A stretch of 64,000 nucleotides of DNA from Heterocephalus glaber. Its lineage: Eukaryota > Chordata > Mammalia > Rodentia > Bathyergidae. The stretch is taken from contig NW_004624776.1 in NCBI RefSeq assembly GCF_000247695.1, forward strand, positions 11,863,298 to 11,927,297, given 5' to 3'. The translations under genes and the position numbers were made by a program. Below are positions 24,601 through 39,600 of the stretch, piece by piece. How positions within the stretch are numbered: the stretch's first letter is position 1; the number at the start of each line of letters is the position of its first letter. A model generated the notes under the pieces. The model ran no database searches. It worked only from the letters and a program-made list of their open reading frames with translations, and was not told where the DNA came from.

Positions 24601-27600
24601 ACTTCTTTGGGAGAAAAAAGTTCTCATTTTACATGCTGTAAGTATAAATACAATCTTAGGAATTAACCTTCCTTTTATTTCTCAAGGTAATTCAATAAAT
24701 CACACTGGCTTTCACTTCATTCACAATCAGAAACATGAGATATCTTACATCAAGCCTGATCCTTTCCAACAGCATCAAGTTCCTCTAATTAGTATTTGGA
24801 AACCTAGAGATAGAGTGCTGACTCTGGCACTCTAAAAGTCAGCATTTTTAATTTTGAGTTAATTTTTCTGCATGGCTCATTTCTACTTTTTTTTTTTTTT
24901 TTTTGGCAGTAGTAGGGATTGAACCCAGAACCTGTCCATTGGTCTACATCTCCAAACCTTTGGAAATTTTAAGACAGGGTCTCACTTAGTCATTTAGTCT
25001 GCCCTCAGCCTCCCAGAATTCTGGGATTGCAAGTATCTGTCACCACATCTAGCTTCACCTCTAAATTCTTATGAGTACTACATAAAACTTCTAGTTTTTA
25101 AAAATGTACTTTACATTTCTAAAAATGTAATAAGATAGGAATCCATATCTGCATATACTGAATTTTCAAATCCCAAAACCCTTCCATTACTCATTCAACA
25201 AATATTTAATAACTACCTACTTTGCATGTGCCAGGACTTAACTTCTCTTTTCATTTTCATTTTCTATTGGTTTCTTACTTGAGAAAGGGAACATAACATT
25301 TCTGGAAGGAAAGTTCCCTGGAACATGAGTAATGTGAGTGTTTCCTTGGTAATTCGTAGCTAATGAGGCAAGCTCAGAGCCAGTGTCCCTCCTTGCTGCT
25401 GGAACCCAAGAGGAAGATCCAGGCCCGTTTGTTCAAGGTGCAGCCCCAACCCCCCAGGAATGTCTCCTGCACACACCTGTTCAATGAAGGAACAAGTGAG
25501 TCCGGGAGGCCAACAAGGAGTTACGTTTTTATTTTCCAGATGATTAAACTGAAGATCAAAAAGATCAATCCGTTGGCTGCTCAGTGGCAGAAACAGATGA
25601 AACAAAAACTTGGCTGTCTAACGTTTAGTAGTTTTCTGTTTTCATCATACACCTCACTGAATTTCCTTGGTTGTAAAATACAGAACTACATGGCAGGTCC
25701 TCAAAGCATTAAATACAGAATTACCATATGATCCAGGACTTTCACTTCCAGATATGTATCTAAAAGAAGTGAAAATGGACTTGAGAAATTTGAACACTCA
25801 TCTTCACAGAAGTATTATTCACAACAGCTAGCAGATGAAAGCAACTCACATCCATGGATAAACAAATGAGTATTATTCAGCCTTCAAAAGGCAGGAAATT
25901 CTGACATGCTACCACATGGGCAAGACTTGAGGACATTATGCTACATGAAACAAGTCAGTTAAAAAAAGACAAATACTGTATGAATTCATTCATATAAGGT
26001 ACCTAGAGTAGGCAAGTTGATACAGACAGAAAGCTGAATGGTGGTCGTCAGAGGCTTGGGGAATAAGGGAATGAGGAATTGTTTAATGGGTACAGTTTCA
26101 ATTCTACAAGATGAAAAAGTTTTGGAGATCTGTTGCACAACAGTGTGAACATACTTAACACTAATGAACTGTACACCTGTAATCATTAAAGACAGTAAAT
26201 TTTATGTGATGTATATTTAACATAAAAATTTAAAAAGCTTGAGAAGAAAATCATAAAAATCCAGGATTCTGCACTGAAATAAACTCTTTCTTACTCTCTT
26301 TACCCAGCACACTGCCAATCTCTTTCTCTTTTCCTTATGTGACAAGTTTCCCCAGAAACACTTATTTTCAGCCATTCCAATAGCAAGTACACAGTAACAT
26401 CAACCAGAAGAGAATTCCTCATTTCCACTCCTAAGCCTGCTCCTCTCACTACCTTCCACTCTTCTTCTTCTTCTTCAAGTTTATTGGTACACTTTAGGAT
26501 CACATTCATCATTGGGAATTTGTACCTGTACAGGATACATATTGGTTCTTCTTTTTTCCCATTTCCCTTCCCTCCCTTCCACCCTTTTCCCCTCCCCATT
26601 TACAAAAAAACTTTGTTTCCATTTTTTTCTTCTTTTCTCATATTTTTTCTTACTTTTCCCCTACCCCCAACTCCCTACTCCCCCTTCCCTTTTGGACCTT
26701 TTCTTCTTACACATTTTGGGCCTCATTTACACTTTCAGTTTCTCACATCAGAGAAACCATTTGGTATTTACACATGTGTATGCTATTTATTTCACTTAAG
26801 AGTATGGCCTCAATGTGAATCGATTTAGCTATAAATGTCTCTAATTATCATTCTTTATAGCTGAGTAGTACTCCATTTTATAAAAAAAACAACCACCCAC
26901 ATCTTCTTTATCCACAGTGACTACTGCTGAGAACACTCTGTACTCTGCTACATGCTATATAAGCTATATAAGGCTAAATAATATGCATCCTATACCATCA
27001 ATGCTTAATTCTATTTGAAAAGATTCATGTAACTGATACTATATTTCTACTTGGAAGTTTTTGATTTATAAAGAGATACAGAAATTAAAGATGCATAATT
27101 AATATTTTGCCACCTGCTGAATGCTGACAAGTGACTAAAAGGAATGGTCTGATGAACAAGAATAAGTGTTGCGGGCCGGGGATTTAGCTCAGTGGTTTCG
27201 CCACCTGCTGCACAAGTGCAAGGACCCGAGTTTGATCCCCGGTACAAAAAAAAAAAAAAAAAAAGAATAAGTGTTGCAATTACAGTGTTCAGTTTTGCAA
27301 ACCAACAGATTTGAAAAGCTGACTTCTACTCTTTAAACGGCAAGTCCATTAGTAGCTAAACTAAAATAATCCTGAATTGAATTAATGACCACATGAAGGA
27401 AGTACAATTTATTCACTCATTACTGACAAAAAGATTCCAATTCTGGATTTATTAGTACCCTGTGAATTCGATCCCAAGTATACTAGGTTGAGAAGTGTGC
27501 CTCCAACTGCATAAATTAGAAATAATTAGCAGCTTTGAGAATGCTGCTTTAACTTCTGCAAGAAACTATGGCATACTTTCCCATCATTTTAGTGGTATGT

Positions 27601-30600
27601 ACTGTCCCTAAAAATTAGTATTCTAATTTTAAAATTATGCATGGATTTTTAACTATATTTAAGCATGAAGACTTACTGGAAACAAAGTGTTTCCATGAAC
27701 CCATTAACACAAGCCTAGCACCTAGTTCTTGGTTTGTCAAGATTATGGTTTTTTGGGCTAGGGATTTAGCTCAGTGGTTCCACTGCCTGCCTCCCAAGTA
27801 CAAGGTCCCAAGTTCAATCCCCAATACCAAAAAAAAAAAAGATTATGGTTTTTCATTCTTCACCAAATGGAACAGACCCCTTGCAGAAATGAACTGACTC
27901 CAGGGCCAATGGTAGAAAATACAAGGTAGGCCTAGAATATATTGTTCTGCTAGAAAAAATGATGTGGATGTGCTTAAAGACTGGTGTGGGACATGTCATA
28001 AGGTAATTCAAGAGCCAGCCCAAAGAGACCCCCATTGGTCAAATCTGGGAAAATCGGTGCATCAAAATAAAAGCAAGGCAAGAGAGTATAATCTGTAGAA
28101 TAAAATAATCATTAGTCCAAGATGATATAAGTGAGTGAATGAAAGTATTTATAAAGCAGAATGCCAAGTAATTATTGTTGAAAAGTTATGAAATGACAAA
28201 AATCACTCTGCAACCACCACAACGGTAACATTTTCAGGGAAGAAGCATCAATGGATTCTGAGAATAGCAGAATGAAGAAATGGGATGGGAAAGAGGGCAT
28301 TTAACAGTCTAGTGTCTCCTCTTAAGACACAGTACTTACATTAGAGAAACCTACAGTAATCAAACTGATGGAAGGCAGCAACACACCAGGTCATGGGACA
28401 AGCAGATTCTAGTGTTTCCTGATAAAACACATCAAGGAAGGCACAGTACCACCTGTGATACTTCTGTCAATATCTTACACTTAATCACGGAGAGATGTTA
28501 GAAAATCCAGACCAAGTGACATTCCACACACAAAAAAGGCTGGTTTCCTTTACTGTCAAGATCATGAAAGACAGAGGAACTATTTCAGATTAAAGGAGAC
28601 TAGAAGAGACAATTTTATACATACATATATATGGGCAACAGGCGGCGAAACCACCCACATGCATACATATGGGGAAGTGAAAAGGTAGGGAAGAGTCTCT
28701 GACAAAAAGAAAAAATGTAATAAATAATATCTGAGAAATCCGGGAGTTTACTGAAATTCTTGATACTGTTTTTGATCTGTTTGTAAATCAGAAATCATTT
28801 CAAAGTAAAGATTAAAAAAGAACCTTAACATAGTATGTGTAATAATATGCAGTTGCTACTGAACTCCATAAAATAAAATACCATAATTACTGGAACATTG
28901 TTTCCTTCTCTTTTTAAATCTTTATTTTCTATGAAAAGCAATACATGTTTACTATAAGAAACAGAAAACTATAGGAAAGTAAACAATAGGAAAAATGCCC
29001 CAAAGTCCAATCAAAGACATCTGATGCTAATACTCTGATTTAAAAGGTAATACAGTGGTGCCTTGGTTCACAAACTTCATTTGTTCTATGATTTTGGAAA
29101 AGATGGCCACGTTTGTGTTTGTGTGGGAAAGATGGCCATGGTCATGTCTGCCACCCAATGCAGAGTCTGCAAACAAAATCAAAATTTTGTCAAATGCTTC
29201 TGTTTGTGAACCAAGGTACCACTGTGCATGTTCACAGTAGAAAATGTGGAAAACTCAAAAAGTAAAATGTCAGCCAGTTATTTACAGTGAACTGGTTTTG
29301 GTCCTTCTTTACAATAGTCTAAGAACCAAGATAACCTACTGGCCGGTAAACACATTCAGCTACTCAGTGAGCACTGAGCATGAGGTACTGCTGTGGTGGC
29401 TTGGAGACACACAGCAGTGAGCACAGCCCAGGTCTCATGTGGCACACGTCATGATGGGGGAATCACAGTAAGCCAGTAGACTCACACCTCAGGAGGTAAC
29501 AAATGCTATGAAGACAGAAGACAGTAAGAGACCAGAGAGTGGCAGGAAATGGTTGCACTCAAGTGGTCACCAAAGGCCTCTGATATGGTGGCATCGACTG
29601 ACTGAGGTGAGGAAGCTTCTATACAAGCTCCTCCTGCAGAAAGAATCTTTCTTCCAGGAAGAAGACAGAAATGTACTTGAGGTATCTGACTAACAGCAAG
29701 GAGGCCAATGTGGCTGGAGACCCATAATTAGTGGGACAGAGAAAGAAATGTCCTTCCTTTTGGGAGTGGAGTGTCTAGACTGGCAGCAGAGAGATCAGCC
29801 GGTAGGTTCCTGAGAGGCAATGGTGACTTGAACTAGACTAGTAGCAGCAAGGAAACAAGCAGGCATACAGATTAGGTACATATTTTGAAGATGACTGAGT
29901 TCATTTGCTACTGGATTGGAAGTCTGCTATTAGAGAGAAAATAAGACAAACCAAAAGCATTTGATAAGGGACTGAGGTAAAGAAGAAATCATAAATTGTT
30001 TTAGTCATGTGGAGTTTGAGGTATCCAGTACAAATCTAGTGCAAGTATTAGGTGAGCAGTGTATATAAAGGACTGAATTCCAAGGGAGGTCAGAACTGGA
30101 GGCATAAATTTGGAAGTCATCAGCATGAAGATGGTATTTTAAGCCACTGGAGTAGATGATGAGCTCATCTGATTGAGAGAGGAGACCACCCCCTCCCTAT
30201 GGTATCGGGCAACTATGAGTTAACTGTGTTATCAGGTAACTATGGGTTAACTAGGTAACTATGCTCTCTGTAGAATGTACCTGAGCAGCCATGACAACTT
30301 CTGTAATCTGTCACCAAAGGAGCTTAAAACACTCAGCAAGTGCTGCCAGAACTCTTTGCTCTCCTCTCCCTCCACTGCTCTGCTGTGTATAAATCCTGCT
30401 TGCTATCTTCCCAGGGAAACTCCAATGGAATTAAGTAAGCTCTGTACATGTAAAAAGAGGTACATAAAGAAGCACAAACTTTTTTCTTTAAGACAGGGTC
30501 TTGCTGTGTAGTTCAAGCTGACCTTGAGCTCATTATGTAGGCCCGGCAGGACTTGAACTCTTGGCAATCCTCCTACCTCAGCCTCCCAAGCTCTAGGATT

Positions 30601-33600
30601 ATAGGCGTGTACCATCACACCTGGCTAGAAGCACAAACTTCTGTTGGGGATCTTGAGTGACAAGAATCACTCATTGAACTGCCAGCACTGAAGGCCGCTT
30701 TTTGCTCCTATCTTCGTGTTAAGAGCAACCTGTCCCGGGTTTCCAGTTTCCTGCTTCATGATGAAAAGGAATAGGGGGAGAGGAGTTTTAGTGACCAAGT
30801 ACCAAAGCACTCCAACATGGAGAGGCTGGGAAAAATTGTCAAAGGAGACTAATAAAGAACAGGTAAGAAGGAGAGTAGAAGAATTACCAAAGTGAAAAAG
30901 CTAGGTGAAGAAAGTCTCTTCAGAGGAAGGGACAAGTACAGTTTCAAAAAAGTGAGTAGGACTTGAATGGGTACAAGAGACAATCAGGGAAGTAGAGGCT
31001 GTGGAGATGTAGTTATTGGAAGGACTTTTGCTGTGAAGGGAAGCAAGAAGTGGGCTGACAGGGAGAGGATAATCTGATTAAGATGGATTTCTCTATACAC
31101 TGTATTTGAGGGGAATGATGGTAGACAGAGGAGAGAAAAGATGATGCAGAGAAGAGAGAAGGTGAATGAAATCCTACAGTGAGCATAGAGGGTGTGGGAT
31201 CCAGTGTGCTGGAGGAGGAGATGGTGCAGGTGGAATCATGAACTGTCCATAAGGGGGGGGCATGCAATGAGGTGACCAATCGGTTGGGGAAGTCCAGTTC
31301 TCCTCTGGCTGCCTTTACGTTACCAATGATAGAAGCAGCACAGTCATCAGCTCAGAGTGTGGAAGTGTGAGGTGGAAAGAGAAGATATGCAACAGGCATT
31401 TTAAAAGCACTAAAACTAAGAAATTATGGCAGTACAGTACTAAGGGCTCACCTGAGGAATGTGCTCGTGATTTTAAACCTTTCTTCTTTACTAATATAAG
31501 CATTTAAAGCTATAAAATTCCCTCTAGGTATTTCTTTAAATAAATCCCACAAATACAGTACATTGGTATTTTGTGTTTATTACCTCTCTATAACAGTTTC
31601 GAGTTTTCCTTGTTGAATTCTTTTCTGACTTAAGGAATATTTAAAAACATATTGGTTGATTTTTCAATATTTGACAATTACCTGAAAAGATTATCTCATC
31701 ATCACATTCTTTTCTATTAGTTTATCTTTTCAAACTTTCCTTTTATGGCCTAGCATATGTTCTATCTTGGTGAATTTCATGGGAAATTAAAAGAATGTGT
31801 ATTATACAGTTTAGGAATTCAGTGTTTTTCTGTGTTACTTTTGTCATCACTGGGACAAAATACCTGATACCTGTAACTGAAAGAAGGAGAAGTTTATTTT
31901 GGCTCACATTTTTAGCACACAGCTGGCCAACTCCAAGGCAGAATGTCATGGCACAGGGGCATGGCACAGGATAGCTGCTTGCCTCATGGAAGCCAGGAAG
32001 CAGAGAATGAAGGAGGAGCCAGGGAGGGAGATAAACCCTTTCAGTGTTCTGCCTCTTTTGACCAGTCCCTACCTCCTAGTAACACATTTAGCTATAAACT
32101 CATCAGTGGATTATCCCCACCTGAGTGCATGAGGCTTTGGGGGGACATCTAAATATAAACCAAGACGGTATTCAAAGAGCAATTAGATTAGATTGGTAGT
32201 AGTCAGATTTTCTGTATTATTACTTTTTTAAATCTACATGCTCTCTCAACTACTGAGGGATTCTTATAATAATCTCCAACTATAATTTGGAGTTTATTCC
32301 TTTCTTGCCTTCTGCTGGGATAATCCAAAGATTATTTTAAGACTCCATTTTCTCTCTTCTATGTGGTGTTCTTAATGGTTACTGAAAATCATACATGCAT
32401 CCTTAACTCATCACAATCTTCTTTCAAACAATACCGTATTTTATAAACAATATAAAATAAAATAGTATAACTCCATCTACTCCCTTCTGTGCTCAGAGCT
32501 TTTGCTGTCACATAGGTTATCAACTCCACAATAAATATGAAATAGTAAATAGTTTTTTTTTTGGTACCAGGGATCGAACTCGAGTCCTTGTGCTCGTGCA
32601 GCAGGCGGCGAAACCACTGAGCTAAATCCCCAGCCCAGTAAATAGTTTTATACAAATAATAGATATAGCTTTCATGATCTTTTATATTTACTCCCATATT
32701 TACTTTTTAAATACTCTTTATTTCTTTGCATTGCAAGTTGTCTGGGTGACCAATTATTCAATTCTTTCAGATTCTGTCTGAATAAAATATGTCATTATTT
32801 ATTTAAATTTTTTCTCCCTTCCTCTCCTCTCCCTTCACCCCTCAGAGAAACTGGGGATTGAACCCAGGGCCTTTGCACTGAGCTACATTCCCAGTTTTTT
32901 TTCTTTTTCCAGTACTGGGATCAAACTCAGGACCTTGTGCTTCCAAGGCAGGTGTAGAGCCATTGAGCTAAATCCCCAGTCCCCGAGTCTTTTATTTTTA
33001 ATTGTGAGGCACAGTTTTGCTAAGTAGCTAAGTTGCCCAGGCTGGTTTCAAACTTGCATTTGGTGTGATAGGAAACATACGGCATATCTGGAGAAGTATT
33101 AAAAATAATCACTTTTTTAAATCTTTAAGAAAAAAGACTTCTTTTGCCATTTACATAATTATGCCAATGTCAAAATTAATGGAAAAATAGATTTTTAAAA
33201 AATACAGTGAACATTTAAAGTTAATGGAATCAGAATTTGGGGGTCACTTGTGAGGACTATCTTTGCTCATTATGAGGAAGTCTGATGATTCTTATGATAT
33301 ATAATAAGACGTCTTAGACAAGTTGCCAGAAACACCAATCAATGTATGTAATGATTCTGTACAAGAATTTACAAGTGTCTCCACGAAAAGAAACAACTTA
33401 TATGTCCAAAAGTAAAATATTAGTTGAGTAATTATGTTATATCAATATTATAATCTCTAGTTATTACAAATGTCTGAGGGGGCCGGGGATTTAGCTCAGT
33501 GGTTCCTGCGCCTGCCTGGAAAGCGCAAGGTCCTGAGTTCAATCCCCAGTACCAGAAAAAAAAAACAGTCTCAGAAAAATCAACAAAAATGTTTACTATA

Positions 33601-36600
33601 CAGTGAATATGGGTTACAAAGGCATTTAAAAAGACATATATAAAGCATTTTCCCTTTGCATGTTTTTTGTATTAAATTTTCTACATCATCTTATTAGTAT
33701 CATGAAATGCACCCTAAAGCTTTGTGTGTGTGTGGTGGTGGTGGTGGGGGTAGTGCTAAATTTCTAATTACTTTGTGACATCCTAGAATGACTGTTAAAG
33801 AGAAGCAGGAAAACAGCTATAGACCCAAGAACAAAGAAAGGCAGTAAAAGCCAAACTAGTATTAAAAGTATTAAAACGAATTTGTGTCATCCTTGGCACA
33901 AATGTCCTATGTTTCCATCTCCTTTTTAAGAAAACTGTATTAAAATAACATTGGAATATCTAAGAGTTTGATTGTAAGAAGTTATAACTTTAATTGAGCA
34001 AATAGCTGATAGCAACAACAGCATGCAGATTATTAGTCAAGGAAAACAATGAAAAGGCAATCCCAATTTAATGTTAATTGAGGCACTAAACTGTCATATG
34101 AAGAAAAAAAAATCAGTATCTCTTAATCAAAAACCAAGTGACACACTATTAACTAAAAATGTTTCAGCAATTGGCTTCTTACCCACTGACATTCCTTTGA
34201 CCTCTCATATTAGAAATTGATAATATTCAAAGAAAAAATAAAAAAATAAAGACTAATTTTTATTTTATTACATAGTGCTCCAAAAGCCTGTGATCCTTTG
34301 CCTTGAACTGTAAAACTCTTCAAGTTAGCAAATTTTCTCATTCATGTCTACAACTATTTCTACACTCCTTTCCAACAATATGTACATTCTTGTTGAAAAA
34401 GATTTCAACTTCCTGTTAAAGACCTAATGCTGCCAAAATTACTAGCCCCAGAAGTCCTGTGTTTGACTTGACTGTAACAAGAGCCTGGCCATAGGTAAAA
34501 ACACATAGAGTTCTCAAAAGGTGTGCAGAGTTATAGGGATTTTAGAGGTCTGTTCAGTATTTAAGACCACATTCTTTCCTTGATTTGGAAATTCATTTAA
34601 ATCCTTATGACACTAAACTGTCCTTGTCAATGTGATAAGAATCAGAATGACCTCATAAATGAGGGCCTCAATTGTTAGACTTCCTTTTTGGAAAAGTCTA
34701 GAAAATTCCTGGTCTGGTTAGCCTTTTCTACAGCTATCACGAGTGTTAGTCACCCTGGGTCACCACATTCAGTGTCTGGGCCAAGTCTCTACTCTCAGGT
34801 AGGTATGACCGATCTACCATCAAGACAAATCTTTAAGCTTCCACTAAAAAGCCCTCTCCTCACACAAGAAGGCACATGTAGACATGGTCCCAACCTCTCT
34901 CTGCATCACTTGTAGGAGTTCCAGATAACTACATCATTTACTCTAATTCACACCTGAAAATGAGCTTCTGCTGTGAGAGTGAAGGTCCTAGGCATGTGGC
35001 AGGGTAGGCAGGGAAATAGAGCAGACTAGGATGGGCCAGGTCATCTGGACTGACATGATAACAGGTCAGGCACCCAACGAATGGAAACAACATTCTGCCT
35101 AACTTTATCACTGGCACGAATATTCAGAAAAAGAAGACTTGTACTATGACAGATTCGTGCATTCCTAACATCTAAATGATTATGAAATTTAAAAATAACA
35201 AAAATGCTTTTTTAAATTCTTTTTTCCCTAACAAATTTAGACCCCCCCAAAATTGTATATGTTTCCTCATCTCCTGTAATTATTAACATCTAGTGGGAAA
35301 TCCACAAAACTAAAGATTCACCCATGTAAGTATCATTTATTATGTCCTAGTGTTATCTTGTAGCAGGTCATAATAACTTCATATCTGTCCTCTATTTCAT
35401 AATTATGCTGTTATTTATAAATTATAAACAAATTTAAAATGTGTTTAATTCCAAGTAGAGACCAATTTGATTTTCTTTGCTGTCTGTTTGATCTGAGTGA
35501 AACACTAATAAATAAATTATTAGTAAACCTAATTTGCTATTCTATCACCAATTAATAACTCAGCCCCTTAGTTCAGGTTACTATAACAGAACACCATACA
35601 CTGGGTGGCTTATAAATAGTCCTAGTGATTGACGGGCTCAAGATCAGGGTGGTGGCAGATTTGGCATACGGTGAGTTATTCTCTCTGCTTCAAAATGGTA
35701 CCCACTGCTGCATTCCCATAAGAAGGGGCAAGGGCCTCCTCGAAGGCCTTTTAAATGGGGGCACTAATCTCATTCATGAGGACTCTTATCTTCATGACGT
35801 ACTGCCTCCCAAAGGCTCGGTTTCTAAAATGGTATCACCCTGGGAATTAGGATTTCAACACATGGACTTGAGGGAGACATAAGTATTCAGTCCATTGCAG
35901 TCAGCATCTTAGTTTTCTAGAAATTATATCCCTGGCACATATATTAGACTCTTCTTTCTGTAAGATCTTTGGGTTACCAGGCCAAGATGCATGTAAGGAA
36001 TCTAAAGGAAGGGAGAATTCGTCCTGAAGACATCCACACACTACACTTTAAAAGGAAAAGGAAAGCTGTCCTGAGCAAGTCGAAGGACCAGCTGCTGTCT
36101 CCACCTGGTGGGCCTCATGGTCTCTCTCCTGTGCAATTTTCTCTACACATCCTTCCTTTTGCCTTTCCTCATCACTGATGTTTTCTGCTTTCTCTTAAGT
36201 TCCACACTATCTTCAACTTTGGCTTATGAATGGTTGTCATGGCTTCTTAAATCAATGATGACATCTCAACAGTAAGTCCCATAATAAACTGGCAAATTCA
36301 TTGTGGTTTTCAATTCCAATGCCCTGAAAGGATCCGAATGACCAGATCATCTGTTCAATGCAGGCACAGGTATCTCATTTCATGGATGACATCTCTGATA
36401 TATGTTCCAATCATCACCTCTGAAGTGAGTTCCAGCATCTTGTCTTAATGCTTTTCAAGTGATTCTGATACAAAAGCAGATTGACAGCAACCAAGGGAGC
36501 CCAACCAGGTAATGAGTGTCCTTGAGCCAGGTTCCCTTTGCTGGGCTAATCCTGTGGCTGCAGAGGATTATATGGTGCCCAACATAACCCAGGCTAGAGT

Positions 36601-39600
36601 GGTATATGAGTTTCCTGTTGCTTCTGTATCAAATTAACACAAATATATCATTATACTTAAAACAGCACAAATTATCTTCAAGTTCTGGAGGTCTAAAGCC
36701 TGAAATGGACTTCACCACATAAAAATCAAGATACTAGCAGAGCTGCGTTCAGGACTGGGTGGTGGGGGGGTCCATTTCCTTGCCTTCTCCAGCCTCCATA
36801 CGTCTGCATTCCTCAGCTACCGTCCCCTTCTTCCATCTTTAAAGCCGGCAATAGTTGGTTGTTCCTTTGTCATAGAACACAGTCTGACACCAATTCTTCT
36901 ACCTCTCTCTTTCACATTTAAAGGGCCCCCATGATTATACTGGGCCCAACCAGATAATCTGGGGTAATCTCTTAAAATCAAATGCTTGGCATACTTCCCC
37001 CTTGGTGGTATCATAACATATCCACAGGTTCCAAGGATAAGAGCATGGACATGTCTGGAGAAGCTATTATTCCGCCTACAAGGGCCATGTGCAACACAAC
37101 ATACTGGGCAGGCAGATTCACTTATAAGAGATTAGGTCAAGCAACCATCATAAACACAAATAGTACAGCTTTATGTGAAACATGACAGTGTGAGATGCAG
37201 ATTGATGATTAAAATTTTAACAGTTTATGTTGGTTTTCATCACTTGTACTTTGTGGCAAAAGATAGTCCAGTCACAAAAACAAGAGACTAAAGCATTCTT
37301 TCAAAAGTATAAAAAACAAACATTTTTACCCTTTAATAATTTATAAGGAATCTTCCTGTAATTAAATGAATTTATATATTTTATTAATAACCATTACCAA
37401 GAATCAGTTGTAATTAGCTTAGATTCCAGAAGAAATGTTTTATAATACATTTTAAGTAATTTCAAGTTACTTTCTCATTAGCCAATGATTACAGGTCTAG
37501 TACAATAATTAATAATAATGCAGCAAAATTGTTTTAAAGAAATACTCATCTGCAGTGTTTCTTCTTCAAAATACATGAACCTACTTGAGTTTCTTTAAAA
37601 AAAAAAAAATCTTCCTGTCCCCGAGGGTACTGCTATGTGCAATTTCATGGAGGATTTTCTGGTTATTAAGAGTTTCTGAAAAATTTAACTGTGAAAACCT
37701 GTCACCATAAATGTCACCTAAACTAAACAGAAAAGGAGTGGGAAGAAGTGAGAAAACAAGATCATGATATACTGGTAAATGTTAAAAGTTAGGCAAAAAT
37801 AGTGCAACTTCAAAAAAGCTTGGAAGGAAAAAGCATTTGCATGTGCACTTGAGTTCAAAAAAATACACTATTCCTTGGGTATTGAATACTAACATTCAAA
37901 ATTAGTTGTTTTCTTTTTTTTCTTTTTTTTTTGGTACCAGGGATTGAACTTGGGAACTTGTGCTTGCGAGGCAGGCAACAGAACCACTGAGCTAAATCCC
38001 TGGCCCAACATTCAAAATTAGAATAACAAAGTCTTTTTTATGCTTGTATCTGCCTTCAGTATACCCATACAAATAGATGGTATATGTAATAATTAGTTTA
38101 TTTGTTGTATTGATTAGCTTTCTTGCTGTTGGGACAGAATGCCTGACATACACAACTTAAAGGAGGAAGCGGTATGTCTGTATGTTTCAGAGGCTTCATT
38201 CAGTTCATGGCTGGCTTGTTCTAAGGCAGGAAAATCATGGCGGAAGGGCATGGTGGGAAAAGGTACTCAGTTCATGGCAGCCAAGAAGGAGTACACAGGG
38301 GAAGTGTGCGAGAGACACACAGCCTCCAAAGGTAAGCCCCCAGTGACTCATCTCCTTCAAGGTGCACATTCAGCTATGAGAATCAGTGGGTTAATCCAGT
38401 GATGAGTATAACCCTTATGATCCAATCATCTGTTCAGGAATCTCTTAAACTAGTCAAGGTGACAATTAAGATTAACTGGCACAAGTCCAACCATTGTCAA
38501 CTTGACAGTCACATCTTAAACCAAACTTAATCTCCAAATAAACACATTAACAAGGTCATAATTCTACCTACTATACAACAAAAAGCACAACAATTCCTTC
38601 CACAAAGTCTCAACAGTTCTAGCATTGCTCAAAAGCCCACATCCAAAGTCTAAAACCAAACTACTTAATGCTATGATACAACAGCACACAGAAAACATTC
38701 CCATTCCAACAGGGAGGAATAAGAAGATAGAAAAAAATTAGACCAAAGTAAGCCCAAAACCGACAAGGGCAAACATTAAGTTTTGTAATTCCATCTGTGG
38801 CATCTAGGGCACATGGTGGTAAGATGTGAGTTCCAGAGGGCTTGGGCAGCCCCACATCTACAATCTCACTAGCTGTAACTCACATGGCTTCTTTTTTTTT
38901 TTTTTTTTTTTTTTGGTACTGGGGATTTAACTCGGGTCCTTGCACTTGCAAGGGAGGTAGTGGAACCACTGAGGTAAATCCCCGGCCCTCACATGGCTTC
39001 TTTCTTATACTCCACTTACTACCTACATCCTTCTTTAGCAGACAATCCCACATTCCTCCTATCTCTGACTTCTTAGGGTCTTCACTGTGCCTTTGCCTTC
39101 ATTCCCAAAGCTTCACAAATCCCCCTTAGGGGCACACTGCCTGGCCTTCCAGGGCTCCTTCTGAAATCTGGATTGAAGCCTTCATGACTTGCATTCTGTA
39201 TACTTAAGAAACAGCATCATGTGAACCATGCCAAGGTCTGTCACTGGTATGAGCAGTAACCAAGCCCCAGTGGACCGTGGCTACAGTGGCTTCTGAGTGC
39301 TTGGACAGTTGAGCACAATGACATGAATACAGTAGAGGACCTAGGAGGTGTCTCTTCTCAAATTTACACCCTTGACCTTGCAATCAGTAGGGTTTTGTTG
39401 ATTTCTGAGAGATCCACAAGGCATCTTTATCTCTTGTCCTGATGCAAAGTATTTTGTTTCTTTTTAATGGTACTAATCTCTTCAACAACTACACCTTCTT
39501 TGGTCCCAACTTTACGCATTTCTTTTGGGGGCTAAAATTTAAGTGTTCCAAATCTTCTTGCTTTGCTCTTTGCTCCTGATTCTCATTATAAATATGGCTA

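Noticed and set aside
26484..26828. Phe/Pro-rich plus-strand frames
   Set aside because: They are the antisense of an inverted L1 3'UTR purine tract.
33721..33750. Short GT/GGT simple repeat
   Set aside because: Ordinary microsatellite without any linked feature.
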